NCBI GenBank assembly: GCA_021298355.1
Contig: JAJTEH010000013.1
Span: forward strand, 1-60,954
DNA: 60,954 bases
From: Flammeovirgaceae bacterium
GTDB lineage: Bacteria > Bacteroidota > Bacteroidia > Cytophagales > Cyclobacteriaceae
Direction: 5' to 3'
The notes under the pieces were generated by a model. The model was not told the DNA's origin and ran no database searches. It worked only from the letters and a program-made list of their open reading frames with translations. Below are positions 56,933 to 60,954 of this stretch, in pieces. The first letter of the stretch is position 1, and each line of letters opens with the position of its first letter. The translations under genes were made by a program, and so were the position numbers.

Positions 56933-58708
56933 TTATTCTAATTTAAAATTAAATGCACCACCAGATAGGGCAAGTGTTGCGGGGCCAGAACCCGAAGTGA
57001 ATTTTGTAAATGTACTGCTTCCAAAGGTTGCTGTATAACCTGTCGCATTACCTGAGATGGTAGCTGATATAGAAGTTGAATTGTACTGATCAGAAATGGT
57101 ACCATTCGAATTCAGGAGAAATAAATTTGCTATAATATTTATATTTCCGGAACCGATATTAAGTACTTCGTTTGATAAACTGAATTGCACAAAGCCTCTG
57201 AGTTTTGCCACACCAACAATGCTTGAAACCGCTTCGCCAGTTAAGAAAATTGATCTGTTGTTTGAGCCTGATGAGGTATTGGAAGCAACCGTTCTGTTAT
57301 CTGTAAAATTGTAATTAGTACCTGCAATCGTCATACTTAAACTATTCAACGCTGTAGAAAATACCTGAAAACTTCTAAGATTACTTACAACGTCATGGCC
57401 AATGGCTCTTATCCTGAATTTTATCGGACCAGCAGTTAGGTTTCTTATTCCAACCAAAACGTTTACAGAAGTACCGTTAATAATTGTTGCTGCAACTAAA
57501 CCAGATCCGGTTAAATCAGTATTTTGAAAATTAACATCATTACGTGTATACTCTATTGTAAAAACAGTGCTCGGGTTCCACACGCCAGTTCCTTGAACAG
57601 TAAAATTATAATACATAAAATATCCTACAGTATTTGCTGAGGCGCTGTACATTCTAGTAAAGGATGGTGCTGCTTCAGTTAAAGTAAGTGTTGGTAGCGC
57701 GCTAACCGAAATAGGGTTAGAGTCTGCCTGCACGTTTGGTTGTGTAGAAATTACTCTGATTCGATAACCATTTCCGGGAGGTAAATTCGCAGGAAGTGTG
57801 TAACTAATGTTAAGGGATGGATTAACTACACTAATAAAACTTCCAACACTAATAGGTGAAGAAAAACTTCCGGATGCATTACTAAGCTGAAAAGAAATTG
57901 TGCCGAGCACGGGTCCGTTAGTAATGTTAGTAGAAATATTTATTGTACCACCAGCAGATAAAGTTCCGCTAACACTTGGAGCTGATAAACTAACATTTAC
58001 AACGGAAATGCTTTCGGATGCCGCGCCCGTAATAGCAGGGCTTGTACTTACCACCCTGAATTTATAACTGCCTGCAGTTGTGGTTGTAGGAATAGTAATA
58101 TCGTAGGTATTGCCTAAAGAATTGTTAACACTTGCAAGTTGAGTTGGGTTAGTAAAACTTCCGGAAGCATCACTCATTTGAATAGTAAATTGATTATTCG
58201 AAGCAAATACGCCTGTCTTTGTAAAAGTTAAACGAACAATACGTCCGGCTATATACGTAAGACCTGCCGTGGGAGCAGTATTAATGGATGAAATAGAAAT
58301 ACTTGGCGCTGCTATGCTAAGGTTAGCACCGTTATCAGGGCTGATGATAGCAGGCTCAGTGGAAACAATTCTGATTCTGTATTGCGTTCCATTGTTTACA
58401 CTAGCAGGTAATGTGGCTTCAATGTTTGAAGGTGTAGTTGCTGCAAGTGTACCTAACTCAACCGGGTTTGTAAACGATCCATTTGCATCGCTTAATTGAG
58501 CTTTAAAAATGTTCCCTTCCTTAAATGTTCCTGTTGTAGTAAAACTAATGATGATTCCACCACCAGGTTGAAACAATCCCTCGACAACAGGAGCTGAAAT
58601 AGTGGGTGTTGGTTCTGGTGTCGGTGTTGGGGCAGCATCATCGCCACCGCAAGAAGTGATTAATCCAATCGTAATGATTGATAGCCAAAATGACAATTGT
58701 TTTCTCAT
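56933..58708 (-). CDS. Lipoprotein with about 100-residue Ig-like repeats
   Basis: This 591-residue protein has a lipoprotein signal with Cys20 (LITSC) followed by Gly-Gly-Asp-Asp and a Pro/Thr-rich linker (25-40). Three repeats follow, recognised by Q-L-S-D-A-N-G-S-F at residue 71, Q-M-S-D-A-S-G-S-F at 177 and Q-L-S-N-A-S-G-S-F at 274. Each is followed about 38 residues later by Y-R-I-R-I-V-S-T-x-P-type strands. The C-terminal half (350-591) is Ser/Asn/Thr-rich and beta-like, without a recognised domain. It is probably anchored to the outer membrane and exposed to the outside; binding or adhesion is an inference. A weak promoter lies just upstream. Confidence 0.82.
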   Translation of the reverse strand: MRKQLSFWLSIITIGLITSCGGDDAAPTPTPEPTPTISAPVVEGLFQPGGGIIISFTTTGTFKEGNIFKAQLSDANGSFTNPVELGTLAATTPSNIEATLPASVNNGTQYRIRIVSTEPAIISPDNGANLSIAAPSISISSINTAPTAGLTYIAGRIVRLTFTKTGVFASNNQFTIQMSDASGSFTNPTQLASVNNSLGNTYDITIPTTTTAGSYKFRVVSTSPAITGAASESISVVNVSLSAPSVSGTLSAGGTINISTNITNGPVLGTISFQLSNASGSFSSPISVGSFISVVNPSLNISYTLPANLPPGNGYRIRVISTQPNVQADSNPISVSALPTLTLTEAAPSFTRMYSASANTVGYFMYYNFTVQGTGVWNPSTVFTIEYTRNDVNFQNTDLTGSGLVAATIINGTSVNVLVGIRNLTAGPIKFRIRAIGHDVVSNLRSFQVFSTALNSLSMTIAGTNYNFTDNRTVASNTSSGSNNRSIFLTGEAVSSIVGVAKLRGFVQFSLSNEVLNIGSGNINIIANLFLLNSNGTISDQYNSTSISATISGNATGYTATFGSSTFTKFTSGSGPATLALSGGAFNFKLE

Positions 58709-58727
58709 AGCAAGTTTAAGTAAAGCA

Positions 58728-58755
58728 TAAAGCTACCGCTTGCTTTGTGGCGCAA
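58728..58755 (-). promoter_or_regulatory. Possible promoter of the repeat lipoprotein gene
   Basis: On the minus strand, TTG (58755-58753), 17 bases, then TAGCTTTA (58735-58728) is one base off the -7 consensus with short spacing. It lies 20 bases before the ATG. Confidence 0.35.
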
Positions 58756-58937
58756 CCTGTTGCACTTTATAACAGACTACTTTTTCTTTACCAATGACGA
58801 TTCTGATTTTAAGCTTGAGGAGTTTAGTGCACCTTCTTAATCAGTTAATAATTTACTTTACCTGTTCATGCCAGGCTAAATGAGTGCTTTTGAAAAACAA
58901 TAGGACTCAAGACTTGATATAGTAAAAAAGGTAAGAC

Positions 58938-58969
58938 AAAAAAATGGTTCGGGTTTACCCGAACCATTT
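58938..58969 (-). terminator. Terminator of the subtilase gene
   Basis: AAATGGTTCGGG (58942-58953) and CCCGAACCATTT (58958-58969) form a perfect 12-bp stem with a 4-base loop. On the minus strand a T-run follows (58944-58938). It lies 35 bases after the stop at 59005. Confidence 0.92.
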
Positions 58970-59004
58970 GAAATTTGATGAAGCAGATTATGTAACCTAT
59001 TGCA

Positions 59005-60627
59005 TTACTTCTTTTTTACAACAGGCTTCATCGTCATGGCTAACTTCACAGCTTCAAAAGCATTTACCAAACCACCCGAGGCGCTTAACTCTGTAAAATC
59101 TATCATTTCTTTAGAGCCTGGTTTATTAACTTTTAATCCATCAAATCTTCTTACACTTTTTACTAAAACTTCGCGTACCTGTGTGGCACTTAAATCTGGA
59201 AAGTACGCCATTATAATAGCGGCCACTCCTGCTGTTGCCGGGCTGGCCATACTGGTTCCTTGTGCATTGCCATATCCATTGTCTGGCACGGTAGAGTATA
59301 TGCGTACACCCGGTGCAAAAAGATTAACTGATTTTTTTCCATAGTTAGAAAAGTCGCCAACCAGTTTATCGCTACTTCCGGCAGCGGAGGCACCTATTTC
59401 CAGCCAGTTGGTTGCTTCTTTTCCATTAGTGTAAAAACGATTAGGGAACGAAGGTTCAGTATCATTATTTTTGCTGTCGTTTCCGGCAGCATGTATCAAT
59501 AATACTCCTTTCGATTCTGCATACCGAACTGCTTTATCCACAGCAGCTTTATCCGGTGAAAATGGTTTTCCGAAACTCATGTTGATGATGTTTGCACCAT
59601 TATCAACTGCATATATGATAGCGTTGGCTACGTCTTTGTCGCGTTCATCGCCATTAGGTACAGCGCGAACCGACATAATTCTTACATTATCGGCAATACC
59701 TTTAATGCCTACATCATTTTTACGGTTTGCTGCGATTATTCCAGCTACGTGTGTTCCATGGAAAGGATCCGGTCCTTCTACGTTATTGCTCCCGTAGTAT
59801 TTTTCATTTACGTTTGCCAAATTATCACCTACAACTTTACGGGCATCACAATCTGGGTTGTAGCCACAATTAGCTTGCGGTTCGAAATATTCTACACCGC
59901 CTTTTATTTCCTCTAAAATGGCATCGATATCTGCATCTTTACCGGCATTAGTAAAAATAAAGTTCAATGTTTCTTTGGCTTTTTTTAACGATGCTTCTTG
60001 CAAATTAGCTTTATCGAGGAGATCGTACGTTAATTTTTCTGATTGTAAAACAAGCTTTAATGTATCATTGGCTTTTTTAAGATTTCCGTATAGTTGCTTG
60101 TAAAAAGCATATTGTCTTTTAGTTCTTTCTCCATCTTCTTCAAATTTCTTTTTTACTTTTTCCCAATACTCAAATTCTGCTTTATCTTTTTTACCAACTT
60201 TATCTGCAGGTACATTTTCATACTTAGGTTTAAGGCGGGCATATTCTCTGGTTACTTCAAGGGTTTCTGCATTTACATCACCGTTTTTTCCTCCAATAAA
60301 ACTCCATCCGTGTATATCATCGATGTAACCGTTTTTATCATCATCAATTCCATTGCCGGGAATTTCGTCTTCATTAATCCACATTACGTCTTTAAGATCT
60401 TCATGGTCGATATCTATTCCTGAATCGATAACAGCCACCACAACTTTTCTGGCAGGTTTATCTTTTAGCAAAGTAGCATATACTTTTTCGGCACTAACGC
60501 CTTGTACACTATCTTGTTCCGGGTCTAACAAATACCAATTATCTGGTGCTTGCTTTTTCTCTTGCGCAAAATTTATTGTTGCACACAACAACAAGGCATT
60601 GAGTAGAATAAATTGTTTCATTTTCAT
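59005..60627 (-). CDS. Secreted S8-family subtilisin-like protease
   Basis: This 540-residue protease has a signal peptide (residues 1-22). The triad is Asp68 (VVVAVIDSGID), His290 (DPFHGTHVAG) and Ser459 (AQGTSMASPA), with oxyanion Asn383 (HAAGND). About 220 residues lie between Asp and His, far more than the 30-40 of subtilisin. This stretch contains the acidic, probably calcium-binding NEDEIPGNGIDDDKNGYIDD segment near 86 and a charged, helical, coiled-coil-like insert at about 125-245. No C-terminal sorting domain is evident, so it is likely periplasmic or freely secreted. It is monocistronic with its own terminator. Confidence 0.93.
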   Translation of the reverse strand: MKMKQFILLNALLLCATINFAQEKKQAPDNWYLLDPEQDSVQGVSAEKVYATLLKDKPARKVVVAVIDSGIDIDHEDLKDVMWINEDEIPGNGIDDDKNGYIDDIHGWSFIGGKNGDVNAETLEVTREYARLKPKYENVPADKVGKKDKAEFEYWEKVKKKFEEDGERTKRQYAFYKQLYGNLKKANDTLKLVLQSEKLTYDLLDKANLQEASLKKAKETLNFIFTNAGKDADIDAILEEIKGGVEYFEPQANCGYNPDCDARKVVGDNLANVNEKYYGSNNVEGPDPFHGTHVAGIIAANRKNDVGIKGIADNVRIMSVRAVPNGDERDKDVANAIIYAVDNGANIINMSFGKPFSPDKAAVDKAVRYAESKGVLLIHAAGNDSKNNDTEPSFPNRFYTNGKEATNWLEIGASAAGSSDKLVGDFSNYGKKSVNLFAPGVRIYSTVPDNGYGNAQGTSMASPATAGVAAIIMAYFPDLSATQVREVLVKSVRRFDGLKVNKPGSKEMIDFTELSASGGLVNAFEAVKLAMTMKPVVKKK

Positions 60628-60645
60628 AATGCTGAATTAAGATGA

Positions 60646-60673
60646 TAAAATTAAAAAAAATTGATGCTAACAA
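60646..60673 (-). promoter_or_regulatory. Possible promoter of the subtilase gene
   Basis: On the minus strand, TTG (60673-60671), 17 bases, then TAATTTTA (60653-60646), one base off the -7 consensus. It is located 18 bases before the ATG at 60627. Confidence 0.4.
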
Positions 60674-60726
60674 AAGGTAAAATATTGCAATCTGTAGAAG
60701 AGTTTGGTATTTAATTACCTTAACAC

Positions 60727-60752
60727 AAAAAAGTTCTGTTGAAACAGAACTT
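60727..60752 (-). terminator. Terminator of the edge GIY-YIG gene
   Basis: The arms 60731-60740 and 60743-60752 form a 10-bp stem with a very tight GA turn; on the minus strand a six-T run (60732-60727) follows. It ends the three-hairpin tail downstream of the partial nuclease gene. Confidence 0.8.
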
Positions 60753-60753
60753 C

Positions 60754-60804
60754 TTGTCGAGATAACCTCAACAAAGCCAGGCCGACCCTCCCGACTCTGT
60801 CGGG
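60754..60804 (-). other. Two further hairpins in the 3' tail of the GIY-YIG gene
   Basis: On the minus strand, CCCGAC-AGA-GTCGGG (60804-60790) and TTGTTGAG-GTTAT-CTCGACAA (60774-60754, with one T-G wobble) precede the terminator. Together they form a compact, GC-rich 3' untranslated region in an otherwise AT-rich intergenic segment. I recall related sequence after other GIY-YIG genes of this phylum, but that is memory and not shown here. Confidence 0.6.
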
Positions 60805-60842
60805 ATGCGCTAATGGAATTCTTTAAAATGAGTTTTAAGTGG

Positions 60843-60954
60843 TCAGTGAAAAATAAAGTAATCTTTAAATTTTTCCTTAATAAATTCTTTGTTGCGCGTG
60901 TTTTTGAGTTGTTTTTCGAAATGCAGTGCTTCCCTCTTATCAAGAAACTCACGT
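60843..60954 (-). CDS. GIY-YIG nuclease family protein, C-terminal fragment
   Basis: Only the last 36 residues are inside the window; the gene continues past the right edge. The fragment reads EFLDKREALHFEKQLKN and then TRNKEFIKEKFKDYF before a TGA stop. This matches the end of the GIY-YIG fold in small stand-alone nucleases (R-x-E-A-x-x-x-E-x-x-x-K followed by a basic F-I-K helix), including the conserved Glu that binds the metal. The GIY and YIG motifs lie outside. A longer overlapping frame exists here but has a poor composition and is rejected. Confidence 0.75.
   Translation of the reverse strand, partial: REFLDKREALHFEKQLKNTRNKEFIKEKFKDYFIFH

Noticed and set aside
60539-60952. A 137-residue minus-strand frame at the right edge
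   Set aside because: It runs in a different frame through the GIY-YIG C-terminus, the hairpin tail, the terminator and the subtilase promoter; its composition is not protein-like. The GIY-YIG frame ending at 60843 is preferred.
1-60954. CRISPR arrays, insertion sequences, prophage or rRNA genes
   Set aside because: No spaced direct repeats, transposase motifs, phage genes or rRNA stretches were found in reading both strands.

Overview
The window is chromosomal DNA of a Bacteroidota bacterium, most likely a member of the Cytophagales. This rests on the ribosomal and RNA polymerase sequences, on promoters of the Bacteroidota type (TTTG, about 19 bases, TAnnTTTG) and on the near absence of Shine-Dalgarno sequences. 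Bacteroidota-type families also occur: DUF3467 after rpoC, PafA-type phosphatase, propeller histidine kinases, WG-repeat proteins, Asp-box propellers and OmpA lipoproteins. The order-level assignment is an inference. No phage, insertion sequence or CRISPR array was seen.

Region 1 (1-12034) is the secE-nusG-rplK-rplA-rplJ-rplL-rpoB-rpoC transcription and translation operon, followed by a DUF3467 gene. A chain of unexplained hairpins precedes secE, an attenuator-like hairpin lies between rplL and rpoB (which starts with TTG), and a long inverted repeat separates rpoB from rpoC. Region 2 (12082-18217) has GTP-type PEP carboxykinase, divergent from a tight four-gene operon: SLC13/DASS anion transporter, histidine kinase with a cyclic-nucleotide-binding-like domain, receiver-only regulator and DUF2490 outer-membrane barrel. 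Region 3 (18300-21833) is the str operon rpsL-rpsG-fusA-rpsJ, driven by a near-ideal promoter and ended by a strong terminator directly after rpsJ instead of running on into rplC. Region 4 (21900-22405) is a small divergent pair: a SymE-like toxin gene missed by long-ORF calling and an XRE regulator, with a dyad operator between them.

Region 5 (22506-34132) mixes a secreted Asp-box propeller protein, an MFS transporter, a TPR histidine kinase, a trans-sulfuration PLP enzyme with a 2,4-dienoyl-CoA-reductase-like SDR, a surface lipoprotein, and an OmpA lipoprotein followed by a 59-residue PLDc_N membrane protein. Region 6 (34137-45517) holds a HisKA_2 kinase/LuxR regulator pair, Hsp20, a DegP/HtrA protease, an ALDH7-family dehydrogenase, a receiver-only regulator, an unknown helical protein and a divergent WG-repeat protein. 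Region 7 (45567-60954) has a PafA-like phosphatase, an APC permease, a propeller histidine kinase, an RmlD-like reductase, an unknown membrane protein, malate:quinone oxidoreductase, pirin, a repeat-bearing lipoprotein, a subtilase and, at the edge, the C-terminus of a GIY-YIG nuclease with a three-hairpin tail.

Themes: information-processing operons; C4-dicarboxylate and gluconeogenic metabolism (pckG, DASS transporter, mqo); four membrane or membrane-linked kinases without DNA-binding output of their own; and envelope or secreted proteins. Three near-identical palindromic terminators (12003, 29588, 41303) each sit at a convergent gene junction. The best candidates for something undescribed are the transporter-kinase-receiver-barrel operon, the secE leader structure, the SymE/XRE module, the GIY-YIG tail element and the dispersed terminator palindrome.
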